The notes beneath the pieces were generated by a model. The model saw only the letters and a program-made list of their open reading frames with translations. It was not told the origin of the DNA and searched no databases. Positions 8,734-16,924 of a stretch of DNA of 64,000 nt are shown here, piece by piece. Source of the stretch: Crocinitomicaceae bacterium (GTDB taxonomy: Bacteria; Bacteroidota; Bacteroidia; Flavobacteriales_D; Crocinitomicaceae); contig JAKVAR010000002.1 in the NCBI GenBank assembly GCA_022447585.1, positions 62,001 to 126,000 on the forward strand. The letters are read 5' to 3'. The position numbers and the translations under genes are program-made. How positions within the stretch are numbered: the stretch's first letter is position 1; the number at the start of each line of letters is the position of its first letter.

Positions 8734-10169
8734 TAACGGTATGCTAACCTTCTGATTTCTTGCTTTAAGTTATTTTGAGCGTCGGCAAGCTTATGGATAC
8801 CAACAAAATGTCCTCCTCCAAGCTCTGCAGCTGCCCGCATTTTCTCTTCCGCAACATCTTTGTTCTTGATTCCAACAACTGACATATTAATCGATTTCTT
8901 TTTGTATTTCTTAATGTATCTCTTGTAGTCATCTGAATTTCTATTAAACGCACCATCTGTAATTACAATTACATGATTCGTCCCATCATTAATTTTAGAT
9001 TTCATAGCTTGCTTGTAACCCAATTTAATCCCAGAACCGCCTGACGTATATCCAAAAGCTTTTAAAGCACTCACTTCCTTCTTAATGTCATCTTTTAAAT
9101 CTCCATTTGTAGGATCCAATAGAATACGAGCATCACTTGCATAAGTCACAATTCCTATTTTATCCTGCGGCCTTAACATCTCCGTTAATTGAAACAATGA
9201 GTATTTCATTAACTCCATTTTATCCACTTGCTTCATAGATGCAGAAACATCTAAGACAAATATTACGTTAACCGGTTTAAAATACTTTTCATCAAAATTC
9301 TCTTTACCTAAATCCTTAAATGAAATTGGAACATCTGCAATTAAAGCACTGTCCTCTTCCGTTTCCAATGTCTCCAAATGATTTTCGACTTCAATGAGCA
9401 TTTTTTCTTCAGGACCTGGAGAATCAAATGCTATAAGGGTTGTATCAATATCCGATGACGAAGTTGATTCTGGTGTAACTTCAGAGTACGCTGGATCTTT
9501 TTCAAGTTCAACTACGATATAATTTCTCTTGAAATTCACGTATGTTCCTAATTCAGCCGGATGATACCCCTCATGTGTTGCATAGAAGTAACTCAACCCT
9601 AAAGTAGCATCCTCCTTAATCTTTCCTTTTCTATCTGTGTATTTTGACCAAACAGCCTCACCATTTTGAAGCATTGTTACTGCAGAACGACTTAATTCAA
9701 TTCTGGACACCTTGTCAATAGTCACAACGGTTAAATCAAAATTATTTGGATTTCTTCCTCCTTCTCGTTCTGAAAAATTCGGACAAGAATTGAAAGCTGC
9801 CATATTATCTTGTGATACCTCCCGCAGATTACCGGTCAATTTAATCTTTGTTGCTTCACCTCGGTCACTCGTAAAGACATTGACCTCGTATGAAAACCTT
9901 CCTTTTTCTTTTGGGTTTACCTGTAGTCTAACTACTACTGAGCTATCCTTTTCAATAATTTGCTTAGAAGTTATATAAACCACATCTCGCGGTTTCTTTA
10001 CACTCAAGACCCATTCTTGTTTATCCCCTCGATTTGAAAGAATGATATCTACGTACCTTGACGAGTATGCTTCTAAATCGCCAAATTCATGTTTGACTTT
10101 ATTGAATAAAACCTGTGATTTACTCATAAAAGCAATCAACACTAAAAGTGATATAAGGAAAAAACGCAT
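8730..10169 (-). CDS. Exported VWA-domain protein with DUF1573-like N-terminus
   Basis: This 479-residue protein has a signal peptide (MRFFLISLLVLIAFMSKSQ). Residues about 20-120 resemble the DUF1573/Ig-like fold ('KHEFGDLEAYSSRYVDIILSN'), the middle has a carboxypeptidase-regulatory-like stretch (about 130-220), and the last 190 residues form a von Willebrand factor A domain. The metal-ion-dependent adhesion site is complete: DVSAS from Asp307, a TSGGSG threonine and ITDGAF. VWA domains mediate protein binding through a divalent metal. I chose the ATG at 10169; an upstream TTG at 10175 lies inside the -7 box. The neighbouring genes give no clear partner. Similar OmpA/VWA proteins occur at Bacteroidetes surfaces, but the target here is unknown. 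Confidence 0.82.
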   Translation of the reverse strand: MRFFLISLLVLIAFMSKSQVLFNKVKHEFGDLEAYSSRYVDIILSNRGDKQEWVLSVKKPRDVVYITSKQIIEKDSSVVVRLQVNPKEKGRFSYEVNVFTSDRGEATKIKLTGNLREVSQDNMAAFNSCPNFSEREGGRNPNNFDLTVVTIDKVSRIELSRSAVTMLQNGEAVWSKYTDRKGKIKEDATLGLSYFYATHEGYHPAELGTYVNFKRNYIVVELEKDPAYSEVTPESTSSSDIDTTLIAFDSPGPEEKMLIEVENHLETLETEEDSALIADVPISFKDLGKENFDEKYFKPVNVIFVLDVSASMKQVDKMELMKYSLFQLTEMLRPQDKIGIVTYASDARILLDPTNGDLKDDIKKEVSALKAFGYTSGGSGIKLGYKQAMKSKINDGTNHVIVITDGAFNRNSDDYKRYIKKYKKKSINMSVVGIKNKDVAEEKMRAAAELGGGHFVGIHKLADAQNNLKQEIRRLAYRY

Positions 10170-10172
10170 ACT

Positions 10173-10180
10173 CAAACCTA
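10173..10180 (-). promoter_or_regulatory. -7 box for the VWA gene
   Basis: Minus-strand TAGGTTTG matches TAnnTTTG and ends three bases before the ATG at 10169. A TTTC lies 16 bases upstream as a possible -33 element. Predicts an almost leaderless mRNA. Confidence 0.5.
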
Positions 10181-10216
10181 ATCAAAAAACGCGCCTGAAA
10201 GTAATGAGTTACACAT

Positions 10217-10978
10217 TTACCTTAAACAAAACGAAAGCAATGCATCTGAAAACTCATTTGCAGCCTCAGCATGAACCCAATGTCCGGCATTTTCAATAGT
10301 CACAATTTCAGAGTCAATAAATAATTCCTCTATTGCTTCAATATCCTGATCAAGAATATAATTTGACATCGCACCTCTAATAAACAAGGTTGGAACTCCA
10401 ACTTCAATTTCTGGTACAGGCGACAAAATATTTTGCATTTCGCGCTCCAAAACCTGTACATTCATCCGCCAAGCAATCTTACCTTTTTCTTTCCAGTAGA
10501 GATTTTTCAATAAGAACTGTTTAACCCCATCGGAATCAATGTGCGCACTCATTTGTTCTTCCGCTTGACGACGTGCTTTTATATTTGGCAAATCAACTGA
10601 ATGGATTCCAGCCAAAATGTGTTCGTGATGCATCGGATACCCCTTAATTCCAATGTCAACAACAACCAATTTATCAATAAGTTGTTCATGCTTTTGGGCA
10701 AAGTTCATCGCAACCTTACCTCCCATTGAGTGTCCCACGAGGATAATGTCTTCTAAATTCAAATCTTCGCACAATTCGAAAACATCCTGCGCCATTAAAT
10801 CATATGAAAATTCATCCGACCAAGAAGAGTGACCATGATTACGTAAATCGATTAATATAACTCTATAATATTCAGCAAATTTCTTAGCATGCGATTGCCA
10901 ATTATCAGAAAAGCCAAAAAGACCATGTAAAATCAATAGCGGCTGCCCTTGTCCTAATTCTCTATAATGAAGTTTCAT
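10217..10978 (-). CDS. Alpha/beta hydrolase (YbfF-like esterase)
   Basis: This 253-residue cytoplasmic hydrolase has the family's oxyanion strand 'LLILHGLFGFSDNW', the nucleophile elbow GHSMGG with Ser84, an acidic strand 'VPTLFIRGAMSNYI', and the catalytic histidine in NAGHWVHAE near the C-terminus. The pattern 'DLRNHGHS' is characteristic of the YbfF/ABHD11 group of esterases, which act on acyl-thioesters or small esters; the natural substrate is not known. I chose the ATG at 10978 (MKLHYREL), which aligns with the family; the frame is open to a TTG at 11005, but that overlaps a -7 box. Confidence 0.87.
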   Translation of the reverse strand: MKLHYRELGQGQPLLILHGLFGFSDNWQSHAKKFAEYYRVILIDLRNHGHSSWSDEFSYDLMAQDVFELCEDLNLEDIILVGHSMGGKVAMNFAQKHEQLIDKLVVVDIGIKGYPMHHEHILAGIHSVDLPNIKARRQAEEQMSAHIDSDGVKQFLLKNLYWKEKGKIAWRMNVQVLEREMQNILSPVPEIEVGVPTLFIRGAMSNYILDQDIEAIEELFIDSEIVTIENAGHWVHAEAANEFSDALLSFCLR

Positions 10979-11002
10979 GAAAGTTACGATGTTTTTACAG
11001 GA

Positions 11003-11010
11003 CAAAAATA
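11003..11010 (-). promoter_or_regulatory. -7 box for the alpha/beta hydrolase gene
   Basis: Minus-strand TATTTTTG matches TAnnTTTG, 24 bases upstream of the ATG at 10978. No clear -33 element seen. Confidence 0.4.
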
Positions 11011-11060
11011 CAAGGAATCACTTTGCCTAATAGCGGAATCAATATTCAATTTAGGAACAT

Positions 11061-11558
11061 CTATCTTGTAAAAATACTTGAGAACAAGTCCAATAAATTA
11101 GGAATCTCTACCCGAGAAGAAGAAACCTCAATCATTGGTTCCTCAGCGGAAGTCATTTCACTATTTTCATTTGTAATCACTTCATGCAAATCTTTAGAAG
11201 ATATTTCACCAACTCTAAACTGACCATCATTCATTTCAGAAACAATTTTAATCATTTCGTCTACGGTAACAATATTTTTGTCAAATGAAATTGTCGCGAC
11301 ATCAATTACTCTATCCTCTTCGAAGTCAAATTTAACCTCTGCAACACCGTGAGTCGCATTCAGACTTTTACGAATGGATCCTCCACACCCCATCTTACAG
11401 ACCATGCCTTCTACTTCCATTGTAAGCAAGCGATTAGCATTAACGGGAATTTTCTTCTCAACGTTAACTTCTGTCGTAGAGCTTTCAACAACTTTATTTT
11501 TATCACTACACGCTGTAAACACAATTGCTACAGCAAAAACAAACATGAAATTCTTCAT
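11061..11558 (-). CDS. Lipoprotein with heavy-metal-associated (HMA) domain
   Basis: This 165-residue protein starts MKNFMFVFAV and has a lipobox-like FTAC with Cys17, so it is probably a lipoprotein. Residues about 43-110 form an HMA-type ferredoxin-like domain: 'LLTMEVEGMVCKMGCGGSIRKSL'. The metal loop is GMVCKMGC with Cys54 and Cys58, a CxxxC rather than the usual CxxC of copper chaperones. The last 50 residues are Glu/Ser-rich and not recognised. Binding of Cu+ or a similar soft metal is inferred from the family. The frame extends upstream to 11672 but would run through the divergent EngB promoter, so the ATG at 11558 in front of the signal peptide is preferred. Confidence 0.8.
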   Translation of the reverse strand: MKNFMFVFAVAIVFTACSDKNKVVESSTTEVNVEKKIPVNANRLLTMEVEGMVCKMGCGGSIRKSLNATHGVAEVKFDFEEDRVIDVATISFDKNIVTVDEMIKIVSEMNDGQFRVGEISSKDLHEVITNENSEMTSAEEPMIEVSSSRVEIPNLLDLFSSIFTR

Positions 11559-11579
11559 AAGACCTTGAATAATGTTGTA

Positions 11580-11587
11580 CAAATGTA
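11580..11587 (-). promoter_or_regulatory. -7 box for the HMA lipoprotein gene
   Basis: Minus-strand TACATTTG matches TAnnTTTG, 21 bases before the ATG; a TTTC lies 20 bases further upstream. It is divergent from the EngB promoter at 11630. Confidence 0.45.
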
Positions 11588-11629
11588 AAGGAAAGCGAGG
11601 TTCTATGGAAAGAAAAAATGTTAAAACTC

Positions 11630-11637
11630 TATCTTTG
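11630..11637 (+). promoter_or_regulatory. -7 box for engB
   Basis: TATCTTTG matches TAnnTTTG and lies 14 bases upstream of the GTG start at 11652. Confidence 0.5.
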
Positions 11638-11651
11638 TCAAAAATAAGAAC

Positions 11652-12260
11652 GTGAAAATCAACAAAGCACAATTCGTAATTTCCAATACTGACATTAATT
11701 TATGTCCTAAAGATGGCAAGCCTGAATACGCATTCATCGGTCGATCAAATGTTGGAAAATCTTCCCTAATCAATATGCTTACGGACCGAAACAAACTTGC
11801 TAAAACCTCTGGAAGACCTGGTAAAACTCAGCTTATCAATCATTTCATTATTAATGATGAATGGTATTTGGTCGATTTACCTGGTTACGGATACGCAAAG
11901 ACTTCCAAGACAAATCGAGCTAAATGGGAAAAATTCATTTCTCAATATTTAACTAAACGTGAGGAGTTATTGAATGTCTTCGTTTTACTTGACTCAAGAC
12001 TAGAACCACAGAAAATCGATATGGAATTCATGAATTGGTGCGGTGAAAAAGGGATTGCTTTCTCAATGGTATTCACAAAAATTGATAAATTATCTAGTAC
12101 TTCTCTTCAGAAAAATTTAGCTAAATACAAGAAAGAGATGCTCAAATACTGGGAAGAACTGCCTCCTGTTTTTACTAGCTCGTCTACATCTAAGTTCGGT
12201 CGGGAAAAAATATTAAACTATATAGAAAACATAAACGCATCATTCGAAAAAGTTCAATAG
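11652..12260 (+). CDS. engB: Ribosome biogenesis GTPase EngB/YsxC
   Basis: This 202-residue TRAFAC-class GTPase assists late assembly of the 50S ribosomal subunit. All G motifs are present: G1 GRSNVGKSS at residues 30-38, G2 Thr in '[11 protein letters not shown]', G3 DLPGYGYA, G4 TKIDK, and G5 SSSTSKFG. The length is normal. The start codon is GTG at 11652: it gives [14 protein letters not shown], which matches the conserved N-terminus of Bacteroidetes homologues, and no ATG lies nearby. It is transcribed alone or with the downstream persulfide dioxygenase-like gene, 66 bases away. Confidence 0.95.
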   Translation: MKINKAQFVISNTDINLCPKDGKPEYAFIGRSNVGKSSLINMLTDRNKLAKTSGRPGKTQLINHFIINDEWYLVDLPGYGYAKTSKTNRAKWEKFISQYLTKREELLNVFVLLDSRLEPQKIDMEFMNWCGEKGIAFSMVFTKIDKLSSTSLQKNLAKYKKEMLKYWEELPPVFTSSSTSKFGREKILNYIENINASFEKVQ

Positions 12261-12326
12261 TCTGATATTAGTCACTTTTCAACGACTTTTAATTGACGAT
12301 ATTTGTACTCACAAAAAATAAACAAT

Positions 12327-13727
12327 ATGATTGTAGAACAACTATATACAAAATGCCTTGCAGAGGCAGCGTATTACATAGAGAGTAAAGGTGAAGCTGT
12401 TGTGATCGATCCATTAAGAGAGACTCAACCTTATATCGATATCGCAACAAATAATGGTGCAATTATAAAATATATTTTTGAAACTCATTTTCATGCTGAT
12501 TTCGTTTCAGGACACGTTGATTTAGCTAAAAAAACTGGAGCATCTATTGTTTTTGGACCAACTGCAAATCCAGGATTCGATGCCATCATAGCAGACGATA
12601 ATCAAGAATTTAAGATTGGAGATGTCACTTTAAAAGTACTTCACACCCCAGGTCATACACAAGAGTCCTCAACATTTTTGCTTATCGATGAAAATGGAAA
12701 AGAAACCGCTTTATTTACCGGGGATACTTTATTCTTAGGGGATGTTGGTCGACCTGATTTAGCAGTTAAAACTCATTTGACACGTGAAGATTTAGCAGGA
12801 ATGCTTTTCGATTCTTTACGCAACCGTATCATGCCCTTGGATGATTCATTAACTATTTATCCTGGACATGGTGCCGGTTCTTCATGTGGTAAAAACATGA
12901 GTACTGAAACCGTTGGAACATTAGGCGAACAAAAAGAGACTAACTACGCATTGCGCTCAGACATGAAGCGTGATGAATTCATTAAAGAAGTTACCGACGG
13001 AATTTTACCTCCGCCACAATACTTCCCAAAAAATGCCATGATGAACAAAATGGGCTACGACTCATTTGATGATGTTCTTTCTAAAGGGAATAAATCACTT
13101 TCAATAGAAGAATTTAATAGAGAAGTTAAAGATGGTGCGTTGATTCTAGATGTTCGCCCTCAAAGCGATTTCATTGATGGGTTTATTCCTAATTCTTTAT
13201 TTATTGGATTAAATGGAACTTTCGCTATGTGGGTTGGTGCTTTAATTGAAAACATCCACCAAAAGATAGTGTTAATTGTACCTGAAGGCAAGGAAGAAGA
13301 GACTGTTACTCGGCTCTCTCGTGTTGGATACGATAACACAGTTGGATTCTTGAAAGGAGGTGTTGATACCTTCAAAACTGAGGGAGGTACTTTAAATACA
13401 ATTAAATCAATTCCTGCTACTGAATTAGCAGAAAATCATACTAATTGCAACATTATTGATGTTCGGAAGCCAGGAGAATTTAAAGCGGAACATGTTGAAA
13501 ATGCTACGCATTACGCCTTAGACTTCATGAACAATGATTTAAAAAAATTAGATAAAGACACCACATATCATATCCACTGCGCTGGAGGATACCGCAGTGT
13601 TATTGCAATCTCATTATTAATGCAGAATGGATATACGAAGTTAATCGATGTAGCTGGAGGATTTGGCGCAATCGCTCAAACTAAAATTCCAAAAACAACA
13701 TTCGTTTGTCCATCAACTAATAAATAA
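12327..13727 (+). CDS. Metallo-beta-lactamase / double rhodanese protein (persulfide dioxygenase-like)
   Basis: This 466-residue protein fuses an ETHE1-like metallo-hydrolase domain with two rhodanese domains. The metal site is THFHADFVSGH (His54, His56, Asp58, His63), followed by HTPGHT and 'FTGDTLFLGDVGRPDLA', as in persulfide dioxygenases, which oxidise glutathione persulfide to sulfite with Fe(II). The first rhodanese domain (about residues 260-350) has lost its catalytic cysteine ('VLIVPEGKEEE' in the loop), while the second (about 375-460) keeps it as Cys418 in HCAGGYRS. This arrangement suggests sulfur transfer and oxidation in one chain. The ATG at 12327 is chosen because it precedes the conserved MIVEQLYTKCLAEAAY; an upstream TTG would lie in the promoter. 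Confidence 0.88.
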   Translation: MIVEQLYTKCLAEAAYYIESKGEAVVIDPLRETQPYIDIATNNGAIIKYIFETHFHADFVSGHVDLAKKTGASIVFGPTANPGFDAIIADDNQEFKIGDVTLKVLHTPGHTQESSTFLLIDENGKETALFTGDTLFLGDVGRPDLAVKTHLTREDLAGMLFDSLRNRIMPLDDSLTIYPGHGAGSSCGKNMSTETVGTLGEQKETNYALRSDMKRDEFIKEVTDGILPPPQYFPKNAMMNKMGYDSFDDVLSKGNKSLSIEEFNREVKDGALILDVRPQSDFIDGFIPNSLFIGLNGTFAMWVGALIENIHQKIVLIVPEGKEEETVTRLSRVGYDNTVGFLKGGVDTFKTEGGTLNTIKSIPATELAENHTNCNIIDVRKPGEFKAEHVENATHYALDFMNNDLKKLDKDTTYHIHCAGGYRSVIAISLLMQNGYTKLIDVAGGFGAIAQTKIPKTTFVCPSTNK

Positions 13728-13745
13728 AAGAATTGTGATCACATT

Positions 13746-13775
13746 AAAAAGTCGATTCTTGCGGATCGACTTTTT
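13746..13775 (+). terminator. Rho-independent terminator after the MBL/rhodanese gene
   Basis: An 11-base-pair perfect inverted repeat (arms 13746-13756 and 13765-13775, loop of 8) begins with A5 and ends in T5. It lies 19 bases after the stop codon and separates this gene from glyS. Confidence 0.75.
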
Positions 13776-13818
13776 GATCTCGAATAGTTTGAAGACATAT
13801 AAAGCAATACCTTTTTTA

Positions 13819-13826
13819 TATCTTTG
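13819..13826 (+). promoter_or_regulatory. -7 box for glyS, four bases before ATG
   Basis: TATCTTTG matches TAnnTTTG exactly. The start codon of glyS is at 13831, so the predicted transcript has essentially no 5' leader. The only TTTG upstream is 27 bases away, longer than usual. Confidence 0.5.
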
Positions 13827-13830
13827 CCCA

Positions 13831-15366
13831 ATGGCTCAAAAAGAAGACAATTTAAAGGATATTATTTCGCACGCTAAAGAATATGGATTTGTATTTCCAT
13901 CATCAGAAATATATGACGGTTTATCAGCAACTTACGACTATGGTCAATTAGGTTCTGAGTTAAAAAACAACATTAAATCTTATTGGTGGAAATCAATGGT
14001 TCAAATGCACGATAACATTGTGGGAATAGATTCTGCAATCTTTATGCACCCAACAACTTGGAAAGCATCTGGTCACGTTGACGCATTTAACGATCCATTA
14101 ATTGATAATAAAGATTCAAAAAAAAGATATAGAGCGGATGTTTTACTTGAAGATCATATCGAGAAAATTCGCCAAAAAATAAACAAAGAAGTTGCCAAAG
14201 GTTTAAAACGTTTTGGTGATAACTTTAACGAAGAAGAATTCCTGAAAACAAATCCAAACGTACTTCGTAATCAAACTAAGATCGATGATATCGAGAATAG
14301 AATGCGTGAAACCTTGGGTAACAATGATCTTGAAGGTGTATACGATTTGATCGTAGACCTTGCTATCGCTTGCCCAATATCTGGTTCTAAAAACTGGACT
14401 GAAGTTCGTCAGTTTAATTTAATGTTCTCTACAGAACTTGGCTCTGTAGCCGGTGATGCTGCAAAAATTTACTTGAGACCAGAAACGGCTCAAGGTATCT
14501 TTGTTAATTACCTGAATGTTCAAAAAACTGGAAGAATGAAGATCCCTTTTGGGATTGCTCAGATTGGAAAAGCATTCAGAAATGAAATCGTTGCGAGACA
14601 ATTTATCTTTAGAATGCGTGAATTCGAACAAATGGAAATGCAGTTTTTTGTGCGTCCGGGTGAAGAAATGAAATGGTATGAGTACTGGAAGGAACAACGT
14701 ATTAACTGGCATAACAAATTAGGTCTTGGTCAAGAAAATTACCGATTCCACGATCATATTAAACTGGCTCATTACGCAAATGCAGCGAGCGATATCGAAT
14801 TCAATTTCCCAATGGGATTCAAAGAACTTGAAGGTATTCACTCTAGAACAGATTTCGATTTAAAACAGCACGAAGAGCACTCCGGTAAGAAACTACAATA
14901 CTTCGACCCTGAATTAAATAAGAACTACGTTCCCTTTGTGGTTGAAACTTCAATTGGATTAGATAGAATGTTCTTAGCTGTTTTGAGTACATCATTCAAA
15001 AATGAGAAATTAGAAGATGGTTCTGAACGATCAGTACTTTCATTACCACCAGCATTAGCTCCATATAAAGTTGCTGTTATGCCATTAACTCGTAAAGATG
15101 GTTTACCAGAAAAGGCGAAAGAGGTGTTAGATACATTAAAATTCGATCACAACTGTCAATACGATGAAAAAGATTCTCCAGGGAAACGATACCGTCGCCA
15201 GGATGCAATTGGAACTCCGTATTGTGTTATGATTGATCACCAAACACTAGAAGACAATACTGTAACTATTCGTGATAGAGACACAATGCTACAAGATCGT
15301 GTTGCTATTTCTGATTTAGAAGGAATTATTCGCAAGAAAGTTTCAATGACCACATTATTGAAATAG
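13831..15366 (+). CDS. glyS: Glycyl-tRNA synthetase (dimeric, class II)
   Basis: This 511-residue class IIa synthetase charges tRNA-Gly. It is the single-chain alpha2 type, not the bacterial alpha2beta2 type. Visible features are the N-terminal 'GFVFPSSEIYDGLSATYDYGQLG', motif 2 'FRNEIVARQFIFRMREFEQMEMQFF', the 'LRPETAQGIF' strand, the motif 3 region 'VETSIGLDRMFLAVL', and the C-terminal anticodon-binding domain beginning 'LAPYKVAVMPL'. The frame is open upstream to 13663, inside the previous gene and through its terminator, but MAQKEDNLKDIISHAKEYGF at 13831 is the conserved N-terminus. Confidence 0.96.
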   Translation: MAQKEDNLKDIISHAKEYGFVFPSSEIYDGLSATYDYGQLGSELKNNIKSYWWKSMVQMHDNIVGIDSAIFMHPTTWKASGHVDAFNDPLIDNKDSKKRYRADVLLEDHIEKIRQKINKEVAKGLKRFGDNFNEEEFLKTNPNVLRNQTKIDDIENRMRETLGNNDLEGVYDLIVDLAIACPISGSKNWTEVRQFNLMFSTELGSVAGDAAKIYLRPETAQGIFVNYLNVQKTGRMKIPFGIAQIGKAFRNEIVARQFIFRMREFEQMEMQFFVRPGEEMKWYEYWKEQRINWHNKLGLGQENYRFHDHIKLAHYANAASDIEFNFPMGFKELEGIHSRTDFDLKQHEEHSGKKLQYFDPELNKNYVPFVVETSIGLDRMFLAVLSTSFKNEKLEDGSERSVLSLPPALAPYKVAVMPLTRKDGLPEKAKEVLDTLKFDHNCQYDEKDSPGKRYRRQDAIGTPYCVMIDHQTLEDNTVTIRDRDTMLQDRVAISDLEGIIRKKVSMTTLLK

Positions 15367-15385
15367 ACCAAACTGTTTTAAATAT

Positions 15386-15420
15386 AAAAAGGGAGTAACA
15401 TTCTATGTTACTCCCTTTTT
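15386..15420. terminator. Bidirectional terminator between glyS and the desaturase operon
   Basis: A 15-base-pair perfect inverted repeat (15386-15400 and 15406-15420) with a 5-base loop, flanked by A5 and T5, can end transcription from both convergent units. Confidence 0.85.
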
Positions 15421-15440
15421 ATTTGGGCATGGCTACAATC

Positions 15441-15671
15441 TTATTTAGCCTCCCTTTTTGCTGCTTTCTTTCTAAAGGCTATTGATCCTAATACATAAAA
15501 TAAAAACAGCCAAGGCGCTCCGTGCATAAATAAATCAAACCAATCGATTCCTGCCATTGGGCGACCGTAATATATATTCAATATTTGTTTCCAAATATGT
15601 GGCTCTGGTGCGAAAGGAGCTAATCCTAAAGTTAAGCTTGCTATCACCGCAATTTGTAATTGACTTTTCAT
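15441..15671 (-). CDS. Small two-helix membrane protein
   Basis: This 76-residue protein has hydrophobic segments at about 5-20 and 50-64, the second preceded by 'GIDWFDLFMHGAPW'. It ends in a basic tail (FRKKAAKREAK). I recognise the type as a small Bacteroidetes membrane protein of unknown function. Its ATG overlaps the stop of the upstream fatty acid hydroxylase gene by 4 bases, so the two are made together and the small protein may be an accessory of the hydroxylase. Confidence 0.75.
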   Translation of the reverse strand: MKSQLQIAVIASLTLGLAPFAPEPHIWKQILNIYYGRPMAGIDWFDLFMHGAPWLFLFYVLGSIAFRKKAAKREAK

Positions 15672-16549
15672 TTTTCTGTTTTAAAAGCTTCTAATTGTTG
15701 CTGCATAAAATTACGTGGATACTCTTCAATGTTTTCAAATCCCAAAGGGATGTCACGCCCACTAGATGGTATATAATTCGTTCTGAAAATATAATCCCAA
15801 ATACTCAAAGAAATTCCGAAATTCATTCCTTTTGGGTGCGATTCAGGTAAATTTTTAGCGTGATGCCAAATATGCATTTTAGGATTATTCAAAACATACT
15901 TGAATGGGCCATAATCCCACCCCACGTTTGCATGGTTTATATGTCCGATAAGAATTGTACCAGCATGCAAAAAGAACGCGTACTCCAAATTAAAATTGAA
16001 TAAATATCCCAAAAATATGTAAAGTGTTGTTTTATAAAAAACATTCTCCATAAAGTGATATCTCAAGTGAGCGGCAAAACCCATTTCTGTAACTGAGTGA
16101 TGAACTTTATGGAACTTCCAAAGCCAAGGAACTCTGTGCAACAGATTATGCACCGACCACTGAATAAAATCAGCGATTAAAAAGAATACAATAAACTGAA
16201 GCCAAGGATTCCATCCTGATAAATCAAAAACATTCTTTTCCGGCAACCCGATAACGACCATTAAATTGCTAAACAAATGTGCCGTAGTATTAGATAATGC
16301 AATGAAAATTATAAGGTTGAAAATGTAAAAATTAAAGAACATGTAAAAGGCATCAATCCAGAAATCCTTGCGGATTGCACGTTGTTTTTTCCTCCACGGA
16401 AATGCTAATTCTAAACCCCAAACAGCTAATGAAACTAATATCAAAAGAGTGAAGTAGTTATAGTCTCCAAAAGGATGTGTTATGGTTTCCCAAACACTTG
16501 AAGCATAGCTTTTATAAGAACGCGATATGATACCAATTATATCTTCCAT
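15668..16549 (-). CDS. Sterol desaturase / fatty acid hydroxylase family protein
   Basis: This 293-residue integral membrane di-iron enzyme carries the histidine clusters of the family: HNLLH (His134, His138), HKVHH (His147, His150, His151) and HIWHH near residue 224, with an extra conserved histidine in 'GHINHANVGW'. Several membrane helices surround these (about 32-50, 68-86, 108-130, 175-190). Members hydroxylate or desaturate sterols, fatty acids or carotenoids using O2; the substrate here is not determined. It is the middle gene of a minus-strand operon: rhodanese (10 bases upstream), this gene, small membrane protein (4-base overlap). Confidence 0.87.
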   Translation of the reverse strand: MEDIIGIISRSYKSYASSVWETITHPFGDYNYFTLLILVSLAVWGLELAFPWRKKQRAIRKDFWIDAFYMFFNFYIFNLIIFIALSNTTAHLFSNLMVVIGLPEKNVFDLSGWNPWLQFIVFFLIADFIQWSVHNLLHRVPWLWKFHKVHHSVTEMGFAAHLRYHFMENVFYKTTLYIFLGYLFNFNLEYAFFLHAGTILIGHINHANVGWDYGPFKYVLNNPKMHIWHHAKNLPESHPKGMNFGISLSIWDYIFRTNYIPSSGRDIPLGFENIEEYPRNFMQQQLEAFKTEK

Positions 16550-16559
16550 AGATCTCTAT

Positions 16560-16856
16560 TTAGTCTATGTAAGGCAACATTTTAGTCCAAGGCCCGCCAT
16601 TGTATGCATCAACACCTGCAGCTTTTAATTGAGCTTTTGCCGTGCCCGATCGCATTCCTGAAGCACAAACGCAAATTACAGGAACTTGTAAGCTTTTAAT
16701 TTGTTTTGTTTTTGCCGAAATTGAAGGTAAGGGTATATTCTCCGATCCGGGAACTGCACCACCAGCAAATTCTCCTTTACTACGAACATCAATAATTACT
16801 GCACCATCCGCAAGCAATTGCTTGTAATCTGTTTTCTTGAATAATTTTCCGAACAT
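16560..16856 (-). CDS. Single-domain rhodanese
   Basis: This 98-residue protein is a stand-alone rhodanese domain that transfers sulfane sulfur through a cysteine persulfide. The active loop is CASGMRS with Cys64, preceded by the conserved 'VIIDVRSKGEFAGGAVPGSENIPL'. No signal peptide is obvious, so it should be cytoplasmic. It is the first gene of the operon with the fatty acid hydroxylase and is preceded by a -7 box at 16874. Confidence 0.9.
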   Translation of the reverse strand: MFGKLFKKTDYKQLLADGAVIIDVRSKGEFAGGAVPGSENIPLPSISAKTKQIKSLQVPVICVCASGMRSGTAKAQLKAAGVDAYNGGPWTKMLPYID

Positions 16857-16873
16857 ATTTCTTTGTTTAATAA

Positions 16874-16881
16874 CAAAGTTA
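16874..16881 (-). promoter_or_regulatory. -7 box for the rhodanese / hydroxylase operon
   Basis: Minus-strand TAACTTTG matches TAnnTTTG, 17 bases upstream of the ATG at 16856. A partial -33 (GTTG) lies 22 bases further upstream. Confidence 0.5.
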
Positions 16882-16924
16882 TGTGATTTGTCTAATTCGA
16901 GTGCAACGCAGGTAGCAAAAATAG

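Noticed and set aside
10170..10175. TTG start for the VWA gene
   Set aside because: The codon falls inside the -7 box; the ATG at 10169 directly starts the signal peptide.
12303..12326. TTG-started N-terminal extension of the MBL/rhodanese protein
   Set aside because: The extra residues are unlike homologues and overlap the promoter; the ATG at 12327 fits the family start.
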